DNA of 64,000 bases, from assembly GCA_003342815.1 (NCBI GenBank), contig PTEX01000015.1, positions 5,945,151 to 6,009,150 of the forward strand, read 5' to 3'. Of this stretch, positions 9,201 through 21,535 are shown one piece after another. The DNA comes from Eudromia elegans. Taxonomy: Eukaryota; Chordata; Aves; Tinamiformes; Tinamidae. Position 1 is the first letter of the stretch. Each line of letters starts with the position of its first letter. A program made the position numbers and the translations under genes. The notes below the pieces were generated by a model, which was not told where the DNA came from, searched no databases, and saw nothing but the letters and a program-made list of their open reading frames with translations.

Positions 9201-12200
9201 CTTTGTTTGTGATTTACTGCTGCTCTGCTCTTCTTTGCTCTTAATGACCATATTTAAAGTAGGGCTTTTTTTTTCCCCCCCCCGCTCTGAGTAAGCTGGT
9301 AGCCAGTCTTCTGCATGGTGCTACTAACAGTGAAGAAATGAAAGCAAAGGCAGATGAAATTTAGCAGTAAGAACACTGTAAACATATATCTGTAGTAGTC
9401 AAGATGGTTTCCTGCCAAGACGACATCTGTCTGTACACTGATTTTTTTTTTTTGCAGCATATATTCTTGTTCCTGCCAGGAAGTGAAGGCTCCTAGTTAT
9501 TTATGACAACTATCTTCTATGAATTAAAATAGTAATTATGTTGAAAGTTACATCATCTGTCCAGCATTTGTATTGTTTTCTTGTGATCCCTTTATCTAAA
9601 GATAAATGAGAAAAGGTAGTTTTACCAATATATTCAGTGAGTGCAAATAAGTACCGGCAGTAAAGCAAGAGCTTCCTTCGGGGAGGGAGAAGAGCTGTAA
9701 GTATTTGCTTATAAGTGAGGTTTGAGTTTATGAAGTGTATCTTTCACAGTAACGTTATTTTTTCTGAAGAAATGCTCTTTTTCTTCTTTATCCAGCTTCC
9801 TCTGGGAATTACAGGGTTTACTTGACAATGCTCTTGTTTCTACTTCAGATCAGTTGTTCCCTTACTGGTGACTACCAGAGTTGGGCTTGATGGGTGCTGT
9901 TATCACAGGACTGAGTATTTCATTCCAATCTGTTGTGAGACATGGTAAATGTGCCAGAACTAGGTGACAACAACGGGATTGCTGCTTCTTCTGTACATTA
10001 CTGAAAGCAATTCTAAGTACATAAGCATGACAGACTACTGTCATTCCAACTACTTATCTTGAAAGTAATATTAAAAATTGCAAGATCTGTGGTTTGTAAT
10101 GTTGTGAAATGTGTCCTTGCTGGATAACAAGTCCAGAGGTAGGGCACATGAGAGATGCCAAAACCAAGGCAACCACTACGCATGTTGCTATGAAATGCAG
10201 AAGCTGAATACAAGATGCTTTTTTTCCTGGAGAAGAGCATCATCTTTTTCCTCATTAAATGTACATTATACTTTGTCATATGATGCTTAGATTCTTCCTT
10301 CTCAACTCTCTTCCATTTCTGAAATCTTTGGAATAGGCAACACTTCTTTTCAGTTTCATTCTTTGGCTATTGGTAAAGTAAGTTTATCATTGTGACTCAA
10401 TTTCTTCCTGATGGAAATTTTGTCTGTTGTTTATTATAATGCAAAAGCATTTGAAAAGAGTATCTGTATTGTTCTTGCAGGAGTTGCACACTTCTTTTAA
10501 CAAGCATACATAGGTAACCACTTAAAGGTTATGACAGCTAATGTAGAAAATAGGATTTCAAGTCAGTGAGCAAATGCTTATATCGTAGCTATAGTTGTGA
10601 TTACAAAACACTAGGCAATGGAGGTCTTTGCAAATTCAGGATAATTTAATGTATGTGAGAAAAACATAGTGCGGGGATGGAATATATAATATCCTGGAAG
10701 ACAGTGGAAAAAATATGAATTGATTTGCTCTGAAGTACTTACTATAAAGCTTAAGAGAATCATTAAAGGTGAGATGTTGCAGTACAGTAGTTAGGAAGAG
10801 CTGATTACGAATGGATGAAGTTGCAGTGAGTTTACATTGTTTCGGGATTCCTTAGTTTGGGTGGGGTTTAATTAAATCTTACATAGGAACCTGTAGGATT
10901 TAGAGAACAACTGCACTGCGTGTAATTGAGGAAATCCATTTTCTCTATGAGCAGTCAGTAATAATAGCACCAGGGAAGAGGAGTCCCATTTCTGAAAAAC
11001 ATTGGCTAGCAACATGTTCTCTTGATAGTTATTTACTCAAACTCAAGGGTTTCTGAATAAGCCAGTTAATTTTTTGGTGCACAGGACTTTGAGTTTTCTG
11101 TAGCACAATCATTAAATATAGCTGGACCCTCTCACCTTCAAATGGATCAAATTTTGATGCAATTAAAGCTGAAGAGGGAAGTGGACGGTGTGCTAGCACT
11201 GCCATGAATCACGTAGAGAACTAATAAGCAGCTAGAAGTCTGCTTAGAAGTCAAATAGGTATATTTGGGAATTGCCAATATGAATCAGATTTCCCCCATT
11301 TATTGTTTTCATGACATCACCTGGGATTCATTAATCATCTTCAAAATATGTATGATCTTTGGACCGTCAGAAAGCTTGGGAAAATACACAACTTGAAGAT
11401 GGTCATTGATCTGTTGCAGTTGTGGCTCTTTGTACTGGAATGTCTTACTGTGATAGAGCTGATGATAGAGCTGTGACATACTATTTCACAGGCTGAGCAA
11501 ATACTTGCCCTTGTGTAGCCAGCGAGGAATAATTTCCACCACGCTGATTCAAGCATTTATCTACAATATGCAGAACATCTTAGTGTATATGCTGTTACCT
11601 GCAATAAATCTATGCCTGTTTCTAGCAGGGCACCTAGGTTTGTTTGAAAAGCCGGGTACCACTATACGTGTGTTATTGCACATAACAACAGTTTGAATAG
11701 GACACCAGCCTCTTTGCTGTGAGCTGTTTGAATTTGGGTGACTGTAGATGTTTGCTGATTTAACAATGAAATGTGAGACGGGAAAGGATATGGAGATACG
11801 AGTTGGCATTGAAAATACAAGGAGTTAACTGGAACACCTTGCTCTTGTCTGGCACTGTGTGGTTTGGAAAGGAGAGCCGCATGGAACTGCTTGTGGCAAG
11901 ATTGTATTCCACACCCAGAGACTAAATGGAGCCTTTTCCTCTCCTTCTGTTTGTCATGTGCATGTATGCTGGTAATTATTTACTATGGGCAAAGTTTGCT
12001 GCTTATTACTGCTTTATATTTGCTAAACTATCTCACTGACCTACGAAGATAATGGGGAGTAGCTGGATTTGACTGTGGCTTTGTGTACAGTCCTATATAT
12101 TTTCAAGTTTGAAAGTGTAAGTTTAATACTGATGAGCCCTTAAAGGGACAGATAGAACTGAAACCTCAAGAAATGTTAATCTTTCCTCTGGTCTAACCCA

Positions 12201-15200
12201 CCTGTTGGTTAGATGATTAGGGCTTTCTCATGGACTTTTTTTCTGTTTCTCAGGCACAGTTTAGAAAGCAGCTTTGGTTGAGATGTGGTTATTATGACTG
12301 ATCTTCTTACCCTGTCTTTACTAGTTCTTATGTTTTGCAACCTCTTTTCTCTTTCTTTACCCTGTTCCTTCCTTTCTGATACCTCTTTGATATTTTCCTT
12401 TTTCCTCCCTGTCATCTCCTGCTTTGCCTGTGTACACAGGTTGGAATTCAAGATCTCCAGCAGAAGAAGAAGCTGCTCTTCTCTGTGGTTCTAAAAGGAG
12501 TTATTCTAAAAGAGGCCTCCCAGCATGTTCATGCAACAGCATGTTGGTGATAAACAGGCTGCTGATCTGGTGTGGTCAAAGTTTGCCTCTCTGCTAGTAA
12601 GGTAGGAGGCTGCAAATTCTCACCTCTGCAGGTCAGATTGTTAGTGCACTTCTGCTTGCTTTTCACCATGAAAATACACGTGTGCCTTGCCTGTTTGCCT
12701 TCCAGCTGCCTTACAAGCGCTGAAGAGAAAAAAGAGGTATGAGAAACAGTTGAGTCAGATCGATGGAACACTCTCAACCATTGAGTTCCAGAGAGAAGCA
12801 CTGGAGAATTCCCATACCAATACCGAAGTGCTCAGGAACATGGGTTATGCTGCACAAGCTATGAAAAAAGTGCATGCACATATGTAAGTGCTTTCTCTTG
12901 ACTTTCAAAATTACCTCACTAAACATCCATAAACCATTTTTTTCACTTGGTTTGTTATGTCTTATTAGCCAGTTTTGACTTCACTTTGTTTCAGGCCTTT
13001 AATGTCAGCAGTGTTGTAGGTGCTATATTATTATTTTTGGCAGAAGAATATCTCCTCCTAGCAGCAAGTCTTGTAGGAAGTCCTGTTATCTGAGGATCGC
13101 CATGTGGCACAGCTGAATTAAATCTACCTTAGCAGTAGAGATCTGGAAATATCCAGGGCTGAAGTAGAAGACACTGAAGAAACAAACTGAGCTCTTTTCC
13201 TCTAAGTGCATAGGCTGGATTGTGCAACTCAAAGTGTTAATTAGAGCTGAATAATAAAAGAGGGTAATATTTTTATATATGTAGTATTTTTACACGTTCT
13301 GTGGTTTTTGGCGGGGTGTTTTCCTGCATAAATAAACAGAGCTAAGTCAGAAGAAGGTTTTCTGGGAGAATAAACAGGAACTGAAACAATGGTGAAGTTA
13401 ACAATAAAGGGAAGGTTTTAAACAGGGAATAGCCCTATGAAGTTTCCCTTAGTTGTGGCTGAAAGCTTTAGATCAGAAAAGGTGGTTCTGTGAGGGTGCT
13501 GATCTCAGGAGGGAACTGAGTCTGCCCATGGAAGGTGGCCATGGCCTCATGAGCACGGTAAGTACAGAGAGGGAGCCAAGTGCCGCCTGCTGCACTCGTG
13601 GTTTTTGTTGTAATTCCAAAGTGGAAGGAATTGGACTGGCCAGCTGCAAAACACATAAACTTGCCAGGAAAATTTAAGGTGTGAAATATAAGGTGAAAGA
13701 ATTTAAGGTGAAAGAAAGTATTCCTCTCTGAGTACTGCTCTTTCTTTTGATGCTCATGGATGTGTGCATGGTGTGTTTTGTAAAAGATGTTTCTGAGTCT
13801 CTTCTGTAGGATTTAAATTATCTTTCAAAACTGTTTCCATGTTATTTTACCAGGGATGTAAATAAAATTGATGATTTGATGCAAGATATCACTGAACAGC
13901 AAGATATCGCCCAGGAAATTTCAGAAGCCATCTCAAACAGAGTTGGGTTTGGTGATGAGTTTGATGAGGTTAGTACTTCAGTAAACCTTGGGAGTTTTGC
14001 CTATAAAATGACCCAATGGTTATTTTGTTTTGCAATGATTTGCCCCACCTTTCCTTTTATTCAAAAGGTGTGATTATAAAATTGCCTAATTCTGGCTTAG
14101 CCTGTTGAGGACCTTTTTTTTTTTTTTTAAAGGAAGTTTTGACTGCACTTGTTATTCTCTCGAGCTGTGGAAGGAGGAGATCACAAAAGTATGCAGTCTT
14201 TTTACTGCCGCACATGCGCGTAGAAACATGTAATTTGTTGTGCTCCAAATAGACGTACACTGGCTTTGCTATTTCTATTACTGCACCATCATATTAAAAG
14301 TTACTGCTTACAACTCTGTATATGAGGGCCAAATTTTAAACGTGGGGGTTTTTGTTTTGGCATGGAGAAGAGGATCCTCTCTGTATTTTCCAAAATATCT
14401 GCAGAAGTGGATTAACTGAGTGGAAATTATTCCTGTTGGAAGCAATGAATATTCAATCCTTGAGCTCTTTTCTCTTGAAAACTAAATGAACTTCTGATTC
14501 TTTTTCTGCACTAACTTTCCAGGGTCCCTGGACTTGATTTTGTGCATCTAATCAGTCTGTTATTTTTTTTACATCCAATCAACAAGTATGGTTCGGTACT
14601 CAAGGGTCCAGTATATTCAACCACTTGTCAATATGTGGAATACTGAGTTGGTAATTAGGTTCAGTATCACAGACTGGTTTTGTTCTTAACTGTGTTTTAA
14701 TATGACCAAGCACCAGTAATCATTTAAAGAATGCATAAAGAATCAATGAACCCCACGAATATGCGCAAATAATTCATGCCCGTGTACCCAAATTAAGAGC
14801 AGATATAATACAGCATGTATGTTTTCCTATGCTTGTTTTTTGGCATTTTATTCAATATACATCATTTTAGTAGTTTGTTGAGAAACAGACATGGTTCTTT
14901 TTATGTTTTTCCATTGTCTGCTTTTCTGTCTTTCCATTTTCAGTGCAGTTGAACCTTTCTTGAAGCACCAATGAATACTGGCATAAGGAGTGGGATTCAG
15001 GCTGTAAAAAGTGGGCCTTGGGCAACTGAAAAACTCCTTTTTCCCAAAGAGCAGTGCAATGTCACTGAGCACTGTGCTAACTGGTAGGGATCTAGTCTCA
15101 GTGTGACTCAGTAATCATTGTGAGGTGGTTTGTGTTACAGGATAGTATTTATTTCTGAAGGGCATTTTGACCACACACTTGTGTTCTTTGCCTGTGTACC

Positions 15201-18200
15201 ATAGGTGCAAGGAGATAATTGTAATGTGATTTCTACATCTCCAAATAACTAAAAAAAACACCAGGATGCTTTGTGCCTGGGATGACAAATCTATATAATG
15301 AAGAATGCAAAAATCATGTACTCTACCTGAGCAGGATACTTATTTGGGAGAGATGATCCTTGCTTGTTTCTGATAAGCAAATGTGAGGTATTTGATACAC
15401 ATTCCAGTGGGTATTCTGCTCCCCTCCTCAGTACTGATCTCTCTGCTCTCTTTCTGGCCTGGCTTCAACAGGAAAAAGAGGATTCATTGCATCTATTACA
15501 ATATACCCCAGCTTAGCCGTAGAGCTGTTGCTGAGTTGTGGGAAACACAAGTTTAAGCTACTTAACTTAAAACCTATGCGTCCCACTTCCAGGGCATGTG
15601 TCCTGGCCATTATACTGTTATGCCCAAGGCGGGGATTGCTGCTTCCTCCTCCTCTTCAGAAGTACCTGTGTACACTGACTTTTTAAGGACTTGGATGCTT
15701 ATCCTCACCACTTAATTAGGCACTTAAAATACAGAGGCATTTGTGCTACTAAGTGCTTAAGTTAGACATAGGGTCCCACCCAGCACATTTCTTTGAGAAC
15801 ATCATCAGAACATCTGAACATCATCAAGTGTAGACCCAGTGCCAAAGCTTTCAAATGGTGTTCTGGGATTTGCACTGTGCATAAAGTCAGACTGACTAAC
15901 TAGGATTTTCTTATCCTTGAAATAAATAAAAGTAGGAAAGCTATTATAGGAAGGCTTACAGTGGCTATATTACTATAATTTTAATTTCCATGTTGGAAAT
16001 AAATGGGTAGGGAAAGCCCATTTCGAAACCTGGCAGGTCCCCCTTTTGCCTTAGCCCCTTTTGTCTGTTGTTTCTTTCTTAACTGTTTTGTGTAAGTGGC
16101 AAAGGTCTGTTTCCCTTCAAGCATATAATTGTTAGCTTGCTTTCCTTGAGATGCTCCTGCCAAGGAAAAAGTCTGTATTTTTTAAATATAAAGAGGTTTT
16201 TTTAGTATTCTGAAAGGGGATTAGGACATCTGTCCAAATGAGCTTCTCCAACTAAAGTCCTAAGAGTGTTATATGCATCAAGAGTGAATAACTAGACTCA
16301 GGAGGACAGCTGTGATTCCAGTGCTGCTTTAAAATCATATATAACTCTGAACTTAATCTGCTAGAGCACTAACATAATGCATTTAATGCCAGCCTATCTT
16401 ACAATCAGTAGAACTAGCTGCTTTCTAAAATGGGAGGAATCATATTGTCTCTACTTTCAAATCAGATTTGCTGTTATACCCGACATCTACTAAAAGTTGT
16501 GCTGGTAGTATGCTGTTTTCCAATGTTTATTTTCAGATATAAACTCTTAAATCGGTAGTGCTTTTCTTTGTGGTAGTTAAAAACAAACAAAAAAACCCCC
16601 AAAACACTTGACTGAGATCACTAGCAGGGCAATGAATTTTTAAGTTATGCTTTCCTTGAATTCAGGATGAGTTGCTGGCAGAGTTGGAAGAACTGGAGCA
16701 AGAAGAGCTGAATAAGCAGATGGCAGACGTGAGACTGCCGAGCGTGCCGTCCAGCTCGCTGCCCGCCCGTCCCGGTGAGCTGCTTGCCTCCTGTTCTACC
16801 TTCCCGAGGATTAAGCTGTGCTGGGAGTAGGAGGGGAGGAAGAGCAAATTTCAGATACGCGTTTAACTCTATTACAACTTTTAAAGTACTATAGCTTCAT
16901 TATAGTATAGTTTGTATCTGTTAGCAGTGGAAGTAGAATTCTGGTTTGCTGTATATAAAGACACTTAGAGATAAATTCCTTATAGACTTGGAGAGATGAA
17001 CTTGGGGAACTTGGTCATTCACATATGCTGATACATCTGCTATGAAATGTGTAGCTAGTTCAGTGAAGAGCGGAAAGATTTTATTTCTTTTTGGCAATTA
17101 AATCTTTGGTCTTTTTTAAATTAGTCTGACCCAGATTCAAAATGTTTGTGTCAGAGACCTCCTTTATAGGATGGGGTTTTGTATTTGCCATTGGTATTTT
17201 AATTAGAAATGAAGAATGCAACAGAATGTACAAATCTAAAGAAATACTGGCATCTTTCACTTGCTTTTTACAAAACAGGCTTATCTGACATTAAGCACTA
17301 ATCTGATATTTTTCTTCAGTTCTATTTGTTTTTAATTAAGCCAGAGAGAGGCAATTGTTAACGGTACCTTTCACTGTGTCCCTGTTGCCTTTCTTTTCAA
17401 CAGAGACAGTGACTGTGCATTGATGCTAGTTAAAGAATATAAATATTTAGTGACAAGGATGGAACATGCAAAGTGCAAATTGCTTATGGTACATTCTGCT
17501 GTTGAACAAGTTACCTGGACCAGCTCAGTCCAAACACTCTTACGTGCTTTTTGGCAGACATCATTTACCTCTCTGAGAAGAGGTTTTAAATGTTCAAACT
17601 GGGATCATGGCCTCATGTATTAATGTAAATTGCACAACAACTAATAAACAATGGGTTTAGGAAAAAAACTGCAAACTCACAGTCTTGGTACTTAGGGCTT
17701 GCTTATGCATCCTCTGCCACATTAAATTCAGGCCAACCCCATAGGCTGCTTCTTATCTTAGGTTTGCTACTTCATCAGTTTGTATGACTGCTTCAGGTGA
17801 ACTTACCAGGGTGCATGTGTGTAGTTTAAGTATTAAGCAAGGGCTTAATACCTGAATACTAAGTCTAGCGAGGGCTAAACTGGCTCATGTGTTCCAAAAC
17901 TGGATGTTTACTATTACACAGAAATAGTGAAATAATAACAACAATGGCTCTGCACTGCTTTTACCTGGTGATGCATATCACCTCCTGACTTTGTACATGG
18001 GGGTGCTGAGGCAGAGAGAGGCCCAGGGACCTTCCCAAGCTGCTCAGAGAGAGGTGGTGGGGCAGAGGCCGTAGCTCAGGTCTCCTGCGTCCTTCTCCCT
18101 ATCTAGTCTCTGAGCGTGGTGCTTGTAGCCCTGTGATTATGCAGCCATGGCGCGCGTGCAGCTGTGTGTAGGGGTGAAGAAAGCCCAGAGGGAAAACGCT

Positions 18201-18743
18201 TGTGGATTTTGGTGCAGAGCTGGGAATACCATCTGAGCAAATAGGAAAGTCTTTCTCTTCGCCCATAAACAACGCTCCTTAGACGTGGGTGCGCGCGTTC
18301 AGAGGCCGGAGCCGCACGGGGTCCATGGCCCTGCAGCAGGGTGCACAGCCGGCTGTGGACGATGGCATCAGCTGCTCGTGCCTGCCCGTGCGGAAGCCAG
18401 AGCATGGGAGCTGGCAGCCTTGCAGTGCTCCTTCCCGGGCGCTCCTAGGGAGAAACGTGTCTTCTGCGGGAGGCTTTCCCTGGGAGCTGTGTGTGAGCTA
18501 AAGGTGGGGCAGAATAGTCACAGCTTCATCACTGTGTTTGTCATTGCCTGTATTTGGCTTGCTACCCAGTAAATTGATATGAGATGGTCGTACTGAAAAG
18601 CAATATGCAAGTCTAAATGCTCGCAAATGTTTTTCTTTGTTGCATTAGTCAGTGATTATTGTTCATCTCTCTGTGCAGCATCGACCAGGAAGAGAGTGGA
18701 AGATGAAGACGACATGAAGCAGCTAGCCGCCTGGGCTTCATAA
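6014..18743 (+). CDS. CHMP4C: CHMP4C, charged multivesicular body protein 4C (5 coding exons, 220 aa)
   Basis: Spliced plus-strand gene with exons 6014-6209, 12706-12883, 13854-13968, 16666-16774 and 18679-18743, 663 nt including the stop. All sites are GT-AG with matching phases. The product is an ESCRT-III (Snf7/VPS32) subunit that polymerises on membranes in multivesicular-body budding, abscission and membrane repair. A basic N-terminus (MSKISKLFKGG) leads into the charged helical core (QEALARLRETEEMLSKKQEY; ALQALKRKKRYEKQLSQIDG). The segments ENSHTNTEVLRNM and ITEQQDIAQEISEA match CHMP4C better than CHMP4B (ENANTNTEVLKNM, IADQQELAEEIS, as remembered). A MIM2-like RLPSVPSSSLPARP and the ALIX/Bro1-binding end MKQLAAWAS follow. 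The start has a strong context (GCCGCCATGA). Oddity: the acidic tail is about 13-14 residues shorter than human CHMP4C (233 aa as remembered), just where the mammalian Aurora B-site insert lies. Position between ZFAND1 and SNX16 supports the CHMP4C call. Confidence 0.94.
6210..12705 (+). other. CHMP4C intron 1
   Basis: A 6.5-kb intron. Simple sequence includes (TTA)n near 6816-6840 and a T/C homopolymer switch near 9267-9284. I found no CR1 and no other gene. The open frames inside it do not resemble proteins. Confidence 0.65.
12706..12883 (+). CDS. CHMP4C: CHMP4C coding exon 2
   Basis: 178 nt, acceptor CTTCCAG|CT, donor CATAT|GTAAGT. It encodes residues 67-124 with ALQALKRKKRYEK and GTLSTIEFQREALENS, the most conserved part of CHMP4 helices 1 and 2. 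Confidence 0.97.
12884..13853 (+). other. CHMP4C intron 2
   Basis: About 970 bp. Nothing recognisable. Confidence 0.6.
13854..13968 (+). CDS. CHMP4C: CHMP4C coding exon 3
   Basis: 115 nt, acceptor TACCAG|GGA, donor GATGAG|GTTAGT. It completes M125 and encodes residues 126-163, DVNKIDDLMQDITEQQDIAQ onward to GFGDEFDE. Confidence 0.97.
13969..16665 (+). other. CHMP4C intron 3
   Basis: About 2.7 kb. It holds a T run near 14115-14130. Near 15708-15775 there is sequence with TTAGGCACTTAA that may be related to the 35-bp repeat family seen at 51154. No gene. Confidence 0.55.
16666..16774 (+). CDS. CHMP4C: CHMP4C coding exon 4
   Basis: 109 nt, acceptor ATTCAG|GAT, donor CCCG|GTGAGC. It encodes residues 164-199, the acidic helix ELLAELEELEQEELNKQ and the MIM2-like Pro-rich strand. 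Confidence 0.96.
16775..18678 (+). other. CHMP4C intron 4
   Basis: About 1.9 kb. Its last third is GC-rich (about 18000-18500) and starts with a MIR-like ancient SINE. I could not find an exon encoding an Arg/Ser-rich insert like the mammalian one, but a short exon would be easy to miss. Confidence 0.55.
17940..18125 (+). repeat. MIR-like ancient SINE fragment
   Basis: The stretch GCTGAGGCAGAGAGAGG, then CCTTCCCAAGCTGCTCAGAG, GGTGGTGGGGCAGAGGC and CTCAGGTCTCCTGCGTCC, follows the order of the MIR/CORE-SINE consensus (CTGAGGCACAGAGAGG, CTTGCCCAAGGTCACACAGC, AAGTGGCAGAGC, CCCAGGTCTCCTGAC). The 5' limit is uncertain. MIR copies are sparse and very old in birds, so divergence is expected. The call is by memory of the consensus, not by alignment. 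Confidence 0.55.
18679..18743 (+). CDS. CHMP4C: CHMP4C coding exon 5 with stop codon
   Basis: 65 coding nt, acceptor CTGTGCAG|CA. It encodes STRKRVEDEDDMKQLAAWAS and the TAA stop at 18741-18743. The C-terminal amphipathic helix is intact, and the segment before it is short compared with mammals. Confidence 0.95.
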
Positions 18744-19070
18744 GAATGTGCTTTTCTTGTAACAGTGAACATGATAATGCAGATGTAAAGTGCTGCAGTA
18801 CTATTCTATAGCATTACCAATGCAGTGGGTTGCATTTCATACAGGCTGGACATTTTATTTTAAGGCCAATCTTGCTAAAAATAATTGTACGACAACCATA
18901 TTGCTGAGTTAGCTTAAAAGGAAAATAACAACAACACAGAAAACAAAAACAAAACAAAACTCTATAGCTGCAAAAGCTCTCTAGCTCCTCAAGCCTCAGA
19001 GTTTTTCCATCCTTGGCCGCAGGTTTGTTTTGCCATTAGAATGGTGGCACTACAAGGGTATTTTTATTAC

Positions 19071-19134
19071 TTTTTTTTTTTTTTTTTGCTATCCACTACC
19101 TATTTTGTGAGACCTGTGTATAGGTGCACACAGC
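19071..19134. repeat. Local duplicate, copy 1, abutting a 9-N gap
   Basis: A T run and then GCTATCCACTACCTATTTTG onward to GTGCACACAGC. The same sequence recurs at 19326-19394 with one base missing. Copy 1 ends exactly at the N run 19135-19143, the usual look of an overlap that an assembler failed to merge. Confidence 0.9.
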
Positions 19135-19143
19135 NNNNNNNNN
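19135..19143. other. Assembly gap (9 N)
   Basis: Nine undetermined bases in the CHMP4C 3' UTR, next to the duplicated segment. Confidence 1.
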
Positions 19144-19325
19144 TGATCTGTTTGTTTTCTTTCTTTAATATCAACATAAAATATCCTGGATACTGTGCAG
19201 TCTGCAGCACTCACTCTGGGCAGCCTTTGACTAGGAAGTGATTGTATCTTCAGATAAAATTAAGATTATATCTCATTTTAAATACAATTTTCTTTCATAA
19301 CCTAGAAAAGCTTTTTTTTCTTTGG

Positions 19326-19394
19326 TTTTTTTTTTTTTTTTTTTTTTTGCTATCACTACCTATTTTGTGAGACCTGTGTATAGGTGCACACAGC
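19326..19394. repeat. Local duplicate, copy 2
   Basis: A T run and then GCTATCACTACCTATTTTG onward to GTGCACACAGC, continuing into unique sequence (TGGACATAGG). It matches copy 1 apart from one C and the T-run length. Confidence 0.9.
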
Positions 19395-19693
19395 TGGACA
19401 TAGGAGGAATCAATTCCTGTTTGTATTAAATCCCTGAGTGTTATATTTGAAATGCCCTTTTAACTCTGATTAAAAACTGATGGAATATTCTGAACACTTG
19501 CAAAGCTGATGTGCATTAGTGCCCAGTTGACTGCTTTTTGACTTGAGTAAATGCCACTCGGAGTGCTAAGCTACTGCGTACATAGGCAAATCACTCTTCT
19601 GATGGAAAACAAAAAATTAATAAACTATTTTGTACGAACAAATTTTATTAAGTAAGACTTAAAGTCTGTGCTATTAGCTTACTGTCAAGTCAC

Positions 19694-19699
19694 AATAAA
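19694..19699 (+). terminator. Candidate proximal CHMP4C poly(A) signal
   Basis: AATAAA followed within about 60 nt by a GT/T-rich element. A second AATAAA lies 75 nt upstream. Confidence 0.5.
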
Positions 19700-21529
19700 A
19701 TAGTAAAATGCGGCTTCCAGGGAAGCTGGAAAGCAGAGTAGTGGTGGTCTTGGTTTCTTGTTTTCAAATTAATCTAAATTCACTGTTAATTGAACTGTCT
19801 AGGAAATGATGGGAAACTTGGTGTCTGTAGAAGCAGAAGGCAGATCACTTTTGAGAGTGGCTTTAGCTTACGATTTGCTGGGTCTGGCTGATGGCTTCAG
19901 CCAAGTGTCTGTTGTATTCTACATTAATCGTAAATATTAGTGTATATATTTCCGGACATTGCATGCTCAGAACCTTTTGAGTTGAATTCTGTGGGTGAAG
20001 CCAAAAATTAATGCTGTGGAACTGGCTGTTGCCTTTTCACGACTCTTTCAGTCTTGCAGTGGAATTGCTTTTGGTTTGCATCCATATGAATGGAGAATTG
20101 AGCCTTGCCAATTTATTTCAGTTAAATTTCCTATTGGAAAAGATTGTGTGTAATTCCATTCTAAGGTTTGGAGGCACTGTGAAGATTATCCTTTTCTGTT
20201 GGGAGAAGAGAAAAATGAGAACTACTCCATTTTTTTCTTCCAAAGCAGACAGTTTAAAACACTACCTTAAATTTCAAAGTATATTATGATATAGGAAACT
20301 AAATGCTAACAAAATGTCCATAAGCTTCTGTGCTTGCAGAAATTCAGGATAAGAAGCCAGCCAGGAGCCTCCTTGACAACCAAAATTAGTGAAATACAAA
20401 ATATTCTGAGTTATTTAGAAGCCATTTGCTAAGTTATTTGGCTGGGATCCCATTTCCAGGATTAAAGTAATCTACAGAAGTCTCTAAATTGGGTGCTGAA
20501 AACACTGTGCCCCGATGGCCTAACTGTGCAAGAGCCACTGGCCATGCGCCTGTGAGCGTGTGGGGTGTTTGTGAAGCAGGTCAGGCCACCAGTCCCGTGC
20601 TGGCCTGGAAGGAATGGCTCCTGCCATTTGTTCTTGGTCTCATTAGTGGTTTTCCAGTACTTAGCACTTGCGTGATACTTACCATACTTAGAGTGTTCTC
20701 CAGACTAATCAAAACACATATCTCACTTCCAGTTTGAAAGTAAAATGATTTTCAGTCTGCTTTGGAAAATGTGGACCTGCAGCTTCTGTGCAGGCACCTT
20801 CCATGTGAGCGCGTGCCTCAGGGAGGAGGAAGGCATAGGGCCGTTCTTCTCCCATGCAAGCTGATGTGTGACTTCCAGCTCCTCAGTGGTTTGGCCAGAT
20901 GCTGATCCCGGGAACCTTTGTTCATCTTCAGCTTGTGTTGACTTCAAAAGCGAAACTTGTGAAGGAGGAAGAAAAGTAACCACGGCCCTTGGGCTGAGCT
21001 CCTTGCAAGGACTGAGCATGCAGGCTGGTGCTTCAGGAGGGGAGAGTCAGAGCTGAGGACGTGCCTGGTTTGTGAGACTGTAGGGAGCAGCACTGTAGTC
21101 GTTACACTGGTCAAAATGCAGCATGGACTGCAGGGCTTGTCATGTTTTTCCTTCAAGAACAGTGGAGGTGATTGTAGGCGTTCACATCAGCTGGGGAAGG
21201 AGCTCCTTTCTGTGTAAAGTCAGACGAAACTCTGAACTGCCTCTTTCTTTCTTGAACATATGTCACTCTTCGGTGCCAAGATGCTGTCTGTCCAGCACGT
21301 GAGCAGACGAGCTTGAATAGTGTCAATGTGTTCTTGTAAACGCACTCTCTATTAACTCGCTTGGGCATGTTTTACAAGAGGGCTCTGGGAGCAGATGGTG
21401 TACTGCAGCTGACTGCTTTTCCTTTATTTATTTGGGGAATCTTTTCTTCCATTTATAGGCTTGGACATTTTAATCCGGGTATCATTAAAAAGGGGAAAAT
21501 ATGTTAATAAAATATATATATGTGCTGTA

Positions 21530-21535
21530 AATAAA
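21530..21535 (+). terminator. Candidate distal CHMP4C poly(A) signal
   Basis: AATAAA with an upstream AATAAA at 21506 and a strong GT-rich downstream element at about 21541-21575. Confidence 0.5.

Noticed and set aside
18103-18572. Open frames of 70-100 codons in CHMP4C intron 4 as an extra exon
   Set aside because: The translation does not resemble the mammalian CHMP4C insert and includes Cys/His/Trp-rich nonsense; GC richness and the SINE-like sequence explain it.
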